A DNA stretch of 6,601 bases from an uncultured bacterium (GTDB lineage Bacteria; Gemmatimonadota; Gemmatimonadetes; Palauibacterales; KS3-K002), in assembly GCA_947581845.1 (NCBI GenBank), contig CANPVY010000219.1, positions 1 through 6,601 of the forward strand, in the 5' to 3' direction. The translations under genes and the position numbers were made by a program. Position 1 is the first letter of the stretch. Each line of letters begins with the position of its first letter. Below are positions 1 to 5,907 of the stretch, piece by piece. The notes below the pieces were generated by a model. That model worked only from the letters and a program-made list of their open reading frames with translations, was not told where the DNA came from and ran no database searches.

Positions 1-102
1 CTCCCAGCGCTGCCGGCTGGGGCGCGTCCGCTCCTCCAGAATGCGCAAGAGGAAATCGATCTCGGTCGATCCAAACGAGGCGCGCAGGTTGGGAAGGATC
101 AC
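1..102 (-). CDS. Probable 5' fragment of an unrecognised minus-strand gene (runs off left edge)
   Basis: Read on the minus strand from a GTG at 102-100, the frame is open for 34 codons to the window edge and translates as V-I-L-P-N-L-R-A-S-F-G-S-T-E-I-D-F-L-L-R-I-L-E-E-R and on. Almost every codon ends in G or C, like the real genes in this window, and the residues look like one or two amphipathic helices. The frame stays open upstream to at least about 240, but codon use there is poorer, so the GTG is my best guess for the start. A G-rich stretch lies about five bases before it. I do not recognise the family. An ATG at 130-128 in another minus-strand frame is an alternative reading, with less coherent codon use. 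Confidence 0.35.
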   Translation of the reverse strand, partial: MILPNLRASFGSTEIDFLLRILEERTRPSRQRWE

Positions 103-290
103 CGGCCACCCCCGAAAAAGAGTAAGCCATCGTACTGCCCGAGCCCCCTTCTCCCCTCGTTCCGTACCCGGGAACCGGGAGGGGGTGCCGCCACAGCGAA
201 GACCTTTCAAGCGATTGGGAAGGCGAATAGGAGGGATCCGACACGTCTCATCCGTATGCCGGTATGCTGGCAAAGTTCCGCCCCGCCGAT

Positions 291-309
291 GGTCCGGACA
301 GGACGGACC
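291..309 (+). repeat. 6-bp inverted repeat GGTCCG/CGGACC with overlapping alternative hairpin
   Basis: GGTCCG (291-296) and CGGACC (304-309) are perfect complements around a 7-base loop. GGACG (301-305) can instead pair with CGTCC (313-317), and CGGAC (304-308) with GTCCG (314-318). The pairings exclude each other. The site lies about 85-100 bp before the ATG at 394. It could be a regulator site or a leader RNA structure, but the arms are short and may be chance in GC-rich DNA. Confidence 0.3.
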
Positions 310-330
310 GAACGTCCGCTGGCAGGTTCG

Positions 331-370
331 CTTGACTCGGTCTTGACTCGTGCCGCCCAGGTTTCACTCG
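331..370 (+). repeat. CTTGACTCG direct repeats, possible operator
   Basis: CTTGACTCG occurs exactly at 331-339 and 342-350, an 11-bp period. A degenerate third copy, TTCACTCG, lies at 363-370, 20 bp further on. The steps of 11 and 20 bp are about one and two helical turns, so all three would face the same side of the DNA, as expected for tandem regulator sites. TTGACT also resembles a -35 hexamer, but no good -10 lies 16-18 bp downstream of either copy. The repeats end 24 bp before the ATG at 394. Confidence 0.35.
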
Positions 371-382
371 TCTGGAGAACAC

Positions 383-387
383 GGAGG
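383..387 (+). promoter_or_regulatory. Ribosome binding site that fixes the start at 394
   Basis: GGAGG at 383-387 lies six bases before the ATG at 394. An in-frame ATG at 256 would lengthen the protein by 46 residues, but it has no comparable site and would bury the signal peptide. Confidence 0.7.
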
Positions 388-393
388 TGCGTT

Positions 394-939
394 ATGCACA
401 CTGCACGGATCGCTTCGCTCGTTGCCGCGCTGCTCCTGGCAGCACCATTCACTCTGCTTGCCCAGCAGGAGTCGGTGCTAACACCGGGTGACCGCATTCG
501 AGTCACCGCGCCCAGCATCGGCATCGAGCAGCTGGTATGTACCCTCTCAGCCTTCAGCCCGGACAGCGTGGTCGTGGAGGACCGTGGTACGCTGCTCTCA
601 TTGCCGCTCGCTTCCGTCACGAAGCTCGATGTCTATCGGGGTCAGCGGTCGAAGGCGGGAAAAGGGGCGGTCACCGGGCTCCTGGTAGGCACTGGCGCGG
701 GCACCCTCTTTGGGTTGATAGCCGCCGCGGCATCGGACGTCGAGGAGACGGAGTATGCGTTAGGAGGCGCACTCATCTTTGCCGGACTGGGTGGAGGCGT
801 TGGCGCGCTCATTGGCGCGGCGGTTGGGCAACGCAGGCCAGTGGACCGCTGGGAGCCCGTGCTCCTGTACCCGAGTCAGGGCAGGCTTCCACCACCTGCC
901 GGCCCACGGCTAGCGATCGGCGTCTCACTGCGCTTTTGA
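394..939 (+). CDS. Small secreted or envelope glycine-zipper protein, copy 1
   Basis: This 181-residue protein has no function I can assign. Residues 1-23 form a signal peptide (Arg5, then a hydrophobic core), with probable cleavage after Ala23 before Gln-Gln. Residues 28-83 look beta-rich and carry PGDRIRVTAPS, one cysteine (Cys49) and LPLASVTKLDVYRG. Two glycine-rich hydrophobic stretches follow, about 88-113 and 122-145, with glycine-zipper spacing typical of helices that pack in membranes. An acidic linker, about 115-120, lies between them. VDRWEPV (150-156) is next, and the chain ends LAIGVSLRF with a terminal Phe, as on many outer-membrane beta strands. The start at 394 is supported by GGAGG and the signal peptide. 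A paralogue follows 15 bp downstream, probably in the same operon. Export is well supported; outer-membrane location is a guess. Confidence 0.85.
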   Translation: MHTARIASLVAALLLAAPFTLLAQQESVLTPGDRIRVTAPSIGIEQLVCTLSAFSPDSVVVEDRGTLLSLPLASVTKLDVYRGQRSKAGKGAVTGLLVGTGAGTLFGLIAAAASDVEETEYALGGALIFAGLGGGVGALIGAAVGQRRPVDRWEPVLLYPSQGRLPPPAGPRLAIGVSLRF

Positions 940-954
940 CGGAGGGCTACAGCC

Positions 955-1488
955 ATGAACGCTCCACGGGTCGCTTCACTCGTCGCCGCGCTAGTCGTGG
1001 CAGCACCATTCACTGTGCTTGCCCAGCAGGAGTCGCTGCTCGCGCCGGGTGAGCGAGTTCGAGTCACGGCACCCAGCATCGGCGTGCACGAGCGGGTGTG
1101 CACGTTCTCGGCCTTGCGGCGGGACACCGCGCTGGTGATGGATCGTGGTACGCTGCTCGCACTGCCGCTCGCTTCCGTCACGAAACTGGAAGTATCCCGA
1201 GGTCGGGGTTCGAGGGCCGGGAAAGGTGCTGTCATCGGGCTTCTCGTGGGCACCGGCGCGGGCGCTGCTCTTGGGGTGATAGACCTCGCAGGGGAAGATG
1301 AGGTCGCGGAGTATCTGTTCGTCTTCTATGCCGGGCTCGGTGGAGGCGTTGGCGCGCTACTCGGCGCAGTCCTTGGGGCGGTCAGTAGGGTGGACCGCTG
1401 GGAGCCCGTGCGCTTGTACCCGGTGCGCGTGGGTTTGAGATCGCAGCGCAACGGCGTGCTGACACTCTCGCTATCGCTCAATCACTGA
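955..1488 (+). CDS. Small secreted or envelope glycine-zipper protein, copy 2
   Basis: This 177-residue paralogue of the preceding gene also has no assignable function. It repeats the same order: signal peptide 1-23 ending LLA-like before Gln-Gln, PGERVRVTAPS at 31-41, Cys49, LPLASVTKLEVSRG at 70-83, glycine-zipper segments about 88-110 and 119-142, and VDRWEPV at 146-152. The last 20 residues differ from copy 1 and lack its terminal Phe (LSLSLNH). The ATG at 955 follows GGAGGG (941-946) with good spacing, and 15 bp separate it from the upstream stop, so co-transcription is likely. The gene ends 28 bp from the convergent transporter gene, with no clear terminator between them. Confidence 0.85.
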   Translation: MNAPRVASLVAALVVAAPFTVLAQQESLLAPGERVRVTAPSIGVHERVCTFSALRRDTALVMDRGTLLALPLASVTKLEVSRGRGSRAGKGAVIGLLVGTGAGAALGVIDLAGEDEVAEYLFVFYAGLGGGVGALLGAVLGAVSRVDRWEPVRLYPVRVGLRSQRNGVLTLSLSLNH

Positions 1489-1516
1489 CGCCGGCTCGGA
1501 CAGGCAAGGTCGCGAA

Positions 1517-2827
1517 TCATCCTCCAGGCAGACTGGTCCGCTCGCCGGGCGTTTCGCTTTCTCCGCGGGCCAACGCGATTCCTGCCTTCTCATCGACCAG
1601 CATGAGTAGCAGGAACCCGATGACGAAGAAGGCGATGATCGAGGCCATCGCCATCCGGTGGCTGCCGGTGGCGGCGACGACGACGCCGAAGGTGAAGGGG
1701 CCGGCGACGGAGGACAGCTTGCCCGAGAAGGCGAAGAAGCCGAAGAACTCGCCTTGCTTCTCCTCCGGGATCATCACACCCAGCAGACTGCGGCTCGCCG
1801 CCTGGTTCGGGCCCACCATCAGCCCGATACCGACGACGGCGATCCAGAAGCCGGTGCGCGTCTCCGCGGTGGCGCCGATGATCGCGGCGATGGACAGGAC
1901 CACCAGCGTGATGGCGATCGTCCACTTACCACCGATCCAGTCGTTGACGAACCCGAGCGCGAAGGCGCCGACCGCGGCGCAGATGTTGGCCGTGATCCCC
2001 AGCTTGACCAGGTCCGCCGTCTCCATGCCGAAGACGGAGCTGGCGTAGATGGCGCTCATGAAGAAGAGGGTGACAAGCCCGTCGTTATAGACCAGTCGTG
2101 CCAGGATCAGCTTGGCGACTTCGCGATAGCTCTTCAGGTGCTGGAACGTCTCGGCGACGCGGCGGAATCCCTGCGTGACGTAGGACGTGCCCGGCATCGA
2201 CGTGGGCCGGGCGCGCTCGCGCAGGAAGAGGAAGAGGGGCATCGAGAAGATGCCGTACCATGCCACGACCAGCAGGTTCGTCGCCCGCACGTTGAAGTAG
2301 CCATCTTCCGGGAGCGACTCGACCATGGCGAGTGCGACCAGGAGGGCTAGGAGGCCGCCGCCGACATATCCGGCCGCCCAGCCGTAACCGGAGATGCGCC
2401 CGATGTTCTTTTGCGTGGCGATCTCGGGCAGGAAGGCGTTGTAGAAGGCCTGGGTGCCTTCGAAACCGACGTTCGCCACCACGAACAGCACGGCGGCGAG
2501 CATCGCCATCCCCGGCCCCATGAAGAAGAGGGTTGCCGTGAAGACGAGCGCCTGTACCGTCGTCACGGCCAGGAAGGCCTTCTTGCGACCTGACGAGTCG
2601 GCGATCGCGCCCAGCACCGGCATCGACAGCGCGATGATGATCGCCGAGATGTTGACCGCGCGCGTCCAGAGAACCGTGCCCCGCACCATATCGCCGACGA
2701 TCACCCGGGCGAAGAACTCGCTGAAGATGAACGTGACGATCAGCGTGGTGAACGCGGAGTTCGCGAAGTCATACAGACACCATGACGCGATCTCGCGGCG
2801 TCGCACGGGAGGGAAGCCGCCCTTCAC
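1517..2827 (-). CDS. UMF1-family (Atg22-like) MFS transporter
   Basis: This is a 436-residue inner-membrane transporter of the major facilitator superfamily, with about 12 hydrophobic helices. Near the N-terminus, REIASWCLYDFANSAF (11-26) is the hallmark opening of the UMF1 family, related to the yeast vacuolar effluxer Atg22. GAIADSSGRKK (73-83) is the loop 2-3 motif typical of MFS proteins. NVGFEGTQAFYNAFLPEIA (119-137) and GYGWAAGYVGGG (147-158) are also typical of UMF1. A central polar loop (about 204-240) separates the two six-helix halves; MVGPNQAASRSLLGVMIPEEKQGEFFG (337-363) lies in the second half. The hydrophilic tail is residues 413-436. The substrate is not known from sequence. 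The start is a GTG at 2827 overlapping the stop of the upstream acyltransferase gene by four bases, which suggests translational coupling. An internal ATG start is possible but would lose the conserved opening. Confidence 0.9.
   Translation of the reverse strand: MKGGFPPVRRREIASWCLYDFANSAFTTLIVTFIFSEFFARVIVGDMVRGTVLWTRAVNISAIIIALSMPVLGAIADSSGRKKAFLAVTTVQALVFTATLFFMGPGMAMLAAVLFVVANVGFEGTQAFYNAFLPEIATQKNIGRISGYGWAAGYVGGGLLALLVALAMVESLPEDGYFNVRATNLLVVAWYGIFSMPLFLFLRERARPTSMPGTSYVTQGFRRVAETFQHLKSYREVAKLILARLVYNDGLVTLFFMSAIYASSVFGMETADLVKLGITANICAAVGAFALGFVNDWIGGKWTIAITLVVLSIAAIIGATAETRTGFWIAVVGIGLMVGPNQAASRSLLGVMIPEEKQGEFFGFFAFSGKLSSVAGPFTFGVVVAATGSHRMAMASIIAFFVIGFLLLMLVDEKAGIALARGESETPGERTSLPGG
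2824..2827 (-). other. GTGA stop/start overlap coupling acyltransferase and transporter
   Basis: On the minus strand the transporter's GTG start (2827-2825) shares bases with the acyltransferase's TGA stop (2826-2824). Such overlaps are common in co-translated bacterial gene pairs. Only a weak purine stretch (GGGAGA) precedes the GTG, so terminating ribosomes may supply most initiation. Confidence 0.8.
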
Positions 2828-4200
2828 GACGCCGTCTCCCGGGCCGTGGTTCGCCCGGCACCGCTCGCCTGCCAGTCGGCCTCGATGGCGTCGAGCTCGG
2901 CTGCCAGCGCCTCGCGCTGCGCCAGCGCTCGGTCACGAAGCTTGGGGCGGCGATAGATACGGAATAAGAGCTTCATGTCACCCCACACTTCCACACACCG
3001 CTCCGCCCAGCCCAACGCTGCGAAGCCGAGCACGGGAAACAGCAACGCTGCCAGCACAGCCGCCAGCGCTCCCCCGAGCCAACCGGCCAGCACCATCCAA
3101 CCGATGTAGGTGACGGGGAAGGACGCCTCACCAGCCAGCAACTTCACCGTTGCCACCGTCTCATCGGGCGGCCTCAGCAGTCGCGCAGCGAGCCCCGAGA
3201 AGAGGTAGGGAAGACACCAGGCCGCCGCTCCCAGCGCCGCCAGCGGCAGTACCAGCGCGAGTAGCGCGCAGCGCCGCACAACGTCGCGAACGACGCGACG
3301 CGTCTCGTGCCGCCGTGGCACATCGACTTCGCCACTGCCCAGCCACTCCAGTCGCCGGCGGTGGCGGCGTAGCGAAAGCGCGGTTCGCTCGAACCGCCCC
3401 GGATCGGCGGCTCGCAGCCAAGCGAACTGTTCCGCAAACCGCTGCAAACGCGGGAGCCGCGCGCGCAAGCCCACACGCTCCCGCCAGCCAGCCAGCCCGC
3501 GGACCCGAGCCTGAACAACCTCGGCGGTCTCCACCAGCTCCCGATCCGAGTGGGCCGCCAGGTTCAGTGTGTATCGCTCCAGCCCCTGCGTGATGGCGCG
3601 CGTGAGCGACCGGACGGCCGTGGGGCGATCCGCCTCATACGCTTCCCGCCACTCGCTCACCGTTAGCGGCACACTCACGCCCACAACGACACGGCTGCGG
3701 AAGCGCTGCCTATGCTGGTAGGTGAGACCGATGGGGACGACCTTCACACCCATCCGCCAGCCCGACTCCTCCTCGGCCGACAGTGCCATGCGGGCCGTGC
3801 CCGTCTTCAACGGCGCGAGTGCCGGCCCGAAGTGGCATTTTCCCTCCGGGAACAGCATCAGGGCCGCGCCGCGCCGGAGCGCCGCCACCGCTTCGTCGAA
3901 CACCTCCCGATTCCGGTGCAGCTGTTCCGGGTCATCCTGAACACGGTACACGGGGAGCGTGTCCAGCGACCGCAGCACCGGCCCGAAGATGGGGAGCTCG
4001 AACAGGGGAGCCTTGGCGAGGGTACGGACCCGTCGCCTTGCCGCCCCCAGGACGAGCAGCGGATCCATGAGCATGTTCGGGTGATTACCCACGATGAGCA
4101 GCGGACCCTGGGGGAGTTGGGGCCCGCTGCGCTCGACACGGTAGAAGGTGCCGGCCGCCCAGACCGTCGCCCGGGTGACGGCACGACCGATCATGCCCAT
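2824..4200 (-). CDS. PlsC-type acyltransferase with C-terminal membrane domain
   Basis: This 458-residue protein starts with a glycerolipid acyltransferase domain, the fold that transfers an acyl chain to glycerol-3-phosphate or lysophospholipid. Visible motifs are GNHPNMLMDPLLV (38-50), with His40 and Asp46 as the catalytic pair; LPVYR (82-86), the acceptor-binding block; LFPEG (116-120); PLKTGTARMAL (130-140); and VVPIGLTY (154-161). The pair is spaced HX5D rather than the common HX4D, as in some NHPN-type members. The domain ends near 215. An Arg-rich helical region (about 220-310) follows, then two or three hydrophobic segments (about 311-338 and 362-398) and a charged tail. Typical PlsC proteins are about 240 residues, so the second half is extra. 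The start ATG lacks a clear ribosome site; ATG three codons later is an alternative. The exact substrate is not determined. Confidence 0.85.
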   Translation of the reverse strand: MGMIGRAVTRATVWAAGTFYRVERSGPQLPQGPLLIVGNHPNMLMDPLLVLGAARRRVRTLAKAPLFELPIFGPVLRSLDTLPVYRVQDDPEQLHRNREVFDEAVAALRRGAALMLFPEGKCHFGPALAPLKTGTARMALSAEEESGWRMGVKVVPIGLTYQHRQRFRSRVVVGVSVPLTVSEWREAYEADRPTAVRSLTRAITQGLERYTLNLAAHSDRELVETAEVVQARVRGLAGWRERVGLRARLPRLQRFAEQFAWLRAADPGRFERTALSLRRHRRRLEWLGSGEVDVPRRHETRRVVRDVVRRCALLALVLPLAALGAAAWCLPYLFSGLAARLLRPPDETVATVKLLAGEASFPVTYIGWMVLAGWLGGALAAVLAALLFPVLGFAALGWAERCVEVWGDMKLLFRIYRRPKLRDRALAQREALAAELDAIEADWQASGAGRTTARETAS

Positions 4201-4251
4201 CGTGGTCTAGCCAATTCGTGCTCGTGGTGGACCGGGTTCAACCGATAGTCT

Positions 4252-4261
4252 CTATTAATAG
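4252..4261. repeat. Perfect 10-bp AT-rich palindrome CTATTAATAG
   Basis: CTATTAATAG is its own reverse complement and sits in the only clearly AT-rich patch of the intergenic region. It could be a dimeric regulator site, a -10 region, or both. Confidence 0.45.
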
Positions 4262-4283
4262 CGAAAGAACCGCCCCGTCTCCA
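4255..4283 (-). promoter_or_regulatory. Weak candidate promoter for the acyltransferase-transporter unit
   Basis: On the minus strand, TGGAGA (4283-4278, four of six matches to TTGACA) and TATTAA (4260-4255, four of six matches to TATAAT) are 17 bases apart. Transcription would start near 4247, giving a leader of about 45 bases. The -10 lies within the palindrome, so a dimeric regulator there could block it. Matches this weak also occur by chance. Confidence 0.3.
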
Positions 4284-4322
4284 CCGCCGCCCCACGCCGT
4301 GGCAGATGGTCCCGTGCGCAGG

Positions 4323-4340
4323 GGCGCCATGCCTGGCGCC
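4323..4340. repeat. Perfect 7-bp hairpin GGCGCCA-TGCC-TGGCGCC
   Basis: GGCGCCA (4323-4329) and TGGCGCC (4334-4340) are perfect complements around a four-base loop. No T-run follows in either direction. It may be a leader structure or a regulator site, or a by-product of GC-rich sequence. Confidence 0.4.
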
Positions 4341-4418
4341 GGCGGCAGTGCCCCAGTATCTTGCCACATCCAACGGCATTGGAGGACCGGCAAGTAGCCG
4401 AGGCGGCCGGGTACGACT

Positions 4419-4433
4419 TATGCAGCTATGCAG
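4419..4433 (+). repeat. TATGCAG direct repeat, 8-bp period
   Basis: TATGCAG occurs at 4419-4425 and 4427-4433 with one base between. It lies about 110 bp before citrate synthase in a moderately AT-rich patch and may mark a regulatory site. The evidence is only the repeat itself. Confidence 0.25.
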
Positions 4434-4530
4434 TTGAGTTGTAGCACACCCATCGCGCAAGTGGCGGCCGCTGGGCCGCCGTAACGCCCGTCCGGATCCC
4501 CCGGAGGGCAGCTCGTCTGCGGAGCCCGCT

Positions 4531-4538
4531 AAAGGAGG
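4531..4538 (+). promoter_or_regulatory. Strong ribosome binding site of citrate synthase
   Basis: AAAGGAGG lies five bases before the ATG at 4544. It is a near-perfect match to the 16S rRNA tail, fixes the start, and fits a highly translated gene. It is the strongest such site in the window. Confidence 0.9.
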
Positions 4539-4543
4539 CAAAG

Positions 4544-5845
4544 ATGTCGCTACAGGACAAACTCGCGGAGAAGATCGAGGCTTGGCGCCCGAGGACCACC
4601 AAGCTCCTCAAGGAGCACGGTGACGCGAAGGTCGGCGAGATCACAATCGCTCAGGCGATCGGTGGCATGCGTGGCGTGAAGTGCCTGGTCACCGATATCT
4701 CCTACCTGGACCCGAACGAGGGGATCCGTTTCCGCGGCTACACGATCCCCGAGACGCTGGAGCAGCTGCCCAAGGTCCCAGGCGCGGAGATGCCCTACGT
4801 CGAGGGCCACACGTGGCTGCTGCTGACCGGCGAGGTCCCGAGCAAGAAGGACGTCGAGGAGCTGGCCGGCGAGTTCAGGAAGCGCAGCGAGGTGCCCAAG
4901 TACGTGTTCAACATGCTGCGCGCGATGTCGCCCGACACGCACCCGATGACGATGTTCTCGGCGGCGATTCTGGCGTTGCAGTGCGACTCGGTGTTCGTGA
5001 AACAGTATCAGGAGGGCATTGACCGGTACGACTACTGGAAGCCGACCCTCGAGGACGCTTTGAACCTATGGGCCAAGCTGCCGCAGCTAGGCGCGTTCAT
5101 CTACCGCCTGAAGTACAAAGGTGACAAGCAGATCAAGCCGGATCCCAAGCTCGACTTCGGGGGCAACTTCGCGCACATGATGGGGATCGATAAGCCGTAC
5201 GACGACGTGGCACGGCTCTACTTCATCTTGCACTCGGACCACGAGAGCGGCAACGTCAGCGCGCATACGGGCCACCTGATCGCCAGCGCGCTGTCCGACG
5301 TCTACTACGCGTCCTCCGGCCTGATCGACGGGCTCGCCGGCCCGCTGCACGGCCTGGCGAACCAGGAGGTGCTGCGCTGGATCCAGGGCGTGATGGAGCA
5401 GATGGGCGGTAAGATCCCGACGGAAGAGGAGATGAAGCAGTTCGTGTGGGACACGCTGAACTCGGGCCAGGTCATTCCGGGCTTCGGGCATGCGGTCCTG
5501 CGCAAGACCGACCCGCGTTACATGGAGCAGCGGAACTTCTGCCTGAAGCACCTGCCTGATGATCCGATCTTCAAGTACGTGGACATGCTGTTCAAGGTTG
5601 TCCCGCCGATCCTGCAGGAGCAGGGCAAGGCGAAGAACCCGTGGCCGAACGTGGACGCGCAGTCCGGTGTCATCCAGTGGTACTACGGTTTGACCGAGTA
5701 CGACTTCTACACCGTGTTGTTCGGCATCGGCCGTATACTCGGCGTCGTCTCGAACATCGTCTGGGACCGTGCGCTCGGCTATCCGATCGAGCGGCCGAAG
5801 TCGGTGACCACGGCGATGCTGGAGGAGGTGGCCGGCGCTAAGTAG
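4544..5845 (+). CDS. gltA: Citrate (Si)-synthase, eukaryote-type
   Basis: This cytosolic enzyme condenses acetyl-CoA with oxaloacetate to citrate, the first TCA-cycle step. The 433-residue chain matches mitochondrial-type citrate synthases, including pig and yeast, better than the E. coli hexameric type. Telling blocks are FILHSDHESGNVSAHTGHL (227-245), GLAGPLHGLANQEVL (263-277), IPGFGHAVLRKTDPRY (311-326), PNVDAQSGV (368-376) and ERPKS (416-420). By correspondence with the pig enzyme, the catalytic residues are His269, His316 and Asp371; His233, Arg325, Arg397 and Arg417 would bind oxaloacetate or citrate. All are present. There is no targeting presequence. Family members are dimers and usually lack the NADH control of the Gram-negative hexamers. 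The start follows a strong ribosome site, the gene appears to be monocistronic, and a perfect hairpin lies 62 bp after the stop. The symbol is the conventional bacterial one. Confidence 0.96.
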   Translation: MSLQDKLAEKIEAWRPRTTKLLKEHGDAKVGEITIAQAIGGMRGVKCLVTDISYLDPNEGIRFRGYTIPETLEQLPKVPGAEMPYVEGHTWLLLTGEVPSKKDVEELAGEFRKRSEVPKYVFNMLRAMSPDTHPMTMFSAAILALQCDSVFVKQYQEGIDRYDYWKPTLEDALNLWAKLPQLGAFIYRLKYKGDKQIKPDPKLDFGGNFAHMMGIDKPYDDVARLYFILHSDHESGNVSAHTGHLIASALSDVYYASSGLIDGLAGPLHGLANQEVLRWIQGVMEQMGGKIPTEEEMKQFVWDTLNSGQVIPGFGHAVLRKTDPRYMEQRNFCLKHLPDDPIFKYVDMLFKVVPPILQEQGKAKNPWPNVDAQSGVIQWYYGLTEYDFYTVLFGIGRILGVVSNIVWDRALGYPIERPKSVTTAMLEEVAGAK

Positions 5846-5907
5846 GAACCTGTTGGATCGAGGTACGCTCGGGGCGCACAGCCCAAGCGTTGCCTACCGC
5901 TGTCATG

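Larger units (their letters stand above)
103..393. other. Intergenic region upstream of the paralogue pair, no convincing gene
   Basis: This 291-bp stretch separates the presumed minus-strand start near 102 from the plus-strand gene at 394. The plus-strand frame of that gene is open all the way to base 1, but codon use before 394 does not look coding. The region holds an inverted repeat at 159-175 (GTTCC/GGAAC), a GTATGC direct repeat at 254-267, mutually exclusive hairpins at 291-318, and TTGACTCG repeats at 331-370. It presumably holds the promoter for the 394-1488 pair, but I could not find a -10 box suitably spaced from the TTGACT motifs. Confidence 0.5.
394..1488 (+). repeat. Tandem gene duplication (two diverged copies)
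   Basis: The genes at 394-939 and 955-1488 are clearly homologous along their length. By hand count, 75 of the first 110 residues are identical without a gap. Long DNA blocks match too, for example 20 bases after the signal-peptide core (TGCTTGCCCAGC...), the stretch coding LPLASVTKL, and GGTGGAGGCGTTGGCGCGCT. Copy 2 is two residues shorter in the loop between the membrane segments. The tails after VDRWEPV differ freely. Confidence 0.9.
4201..4543. other. Divergent intergenic region between acyltransferase and citrate synthase genes
   Basis: This 343-bp stretch must serve both flanking genes. It holds an AT-rich island with a 10-bp palindrome (4252-4261), a 7-bp hairpin (4323-4340), a TATGCAG direct repeat (4419-4433) and the citrate synthase ribosome site (4531-4538). 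A minus-strand open frame across it lacks recognisable domains and I do not believe it is a gene. I found no convincing -35/-10 pair for the plus direction. Confidence 0.6.

Noticed and set aside
41..346. Plus-strand open frame of about 100 residues at the left end
   Set aside because: It is rich in Arg and Pro, has no domain or ribosome site, and its third positions do not look coding. It overlaps the better minus-strand frame at 1-102.
332..371. TTGACT as a -35 box of a standard promoter
   Set aside because: At 16-18 bases downstream of either copy there is no TATAAT-like hexamer, so I list it only as a repeat.
256..393. Longer start for the first secreted protein at ATG 256
   Set aside because: It would put 46 non-conserved residues before a clear signal peptide. 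The paralogue has nothing similar, and GGAGG marks ATG 394.
207..1253. Two minus-strand open frames (207-620, 876-1253) similar to each other
   Set aside because: Their similarity is a mirror of the duplicated plus-strand genes. Both are Ser/Arg/Thr-rich shadows without domains.
1489..1516. Terminator between the convergent secreted-protein and transporter genes
   Set aside because: The 28 bp contain no stem longer than a few bases and no T-run.
1602..2593. Several plus-strand open frames opposite the transporter
   Set aside because: Low-complexity Asp/Gly/Arg composition and no motifs. The minus strand encodes a complete MFS protein here.
4061..4086. Acyltransferase judged inactive because the motif is HX5D, not HX4D
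   Set aside because: NHPN-type family members with HX5D spacing are common, and the other motifs (FPEG, VPIG) are intact.
2454..4248. Open frames on both strands across the acyltransferase gene
   Set aside because: GC-rich shadow frames. Only the 4200-2824 minus frame has acyltransferase motifs.
4191..4541. Minus-strand open frame of 116 residues in the divergent intergenic region
   Set aside because: No recognisable domain or ribosome site, and it would overlap both the acyltransferase start and the citrate synthase leader.
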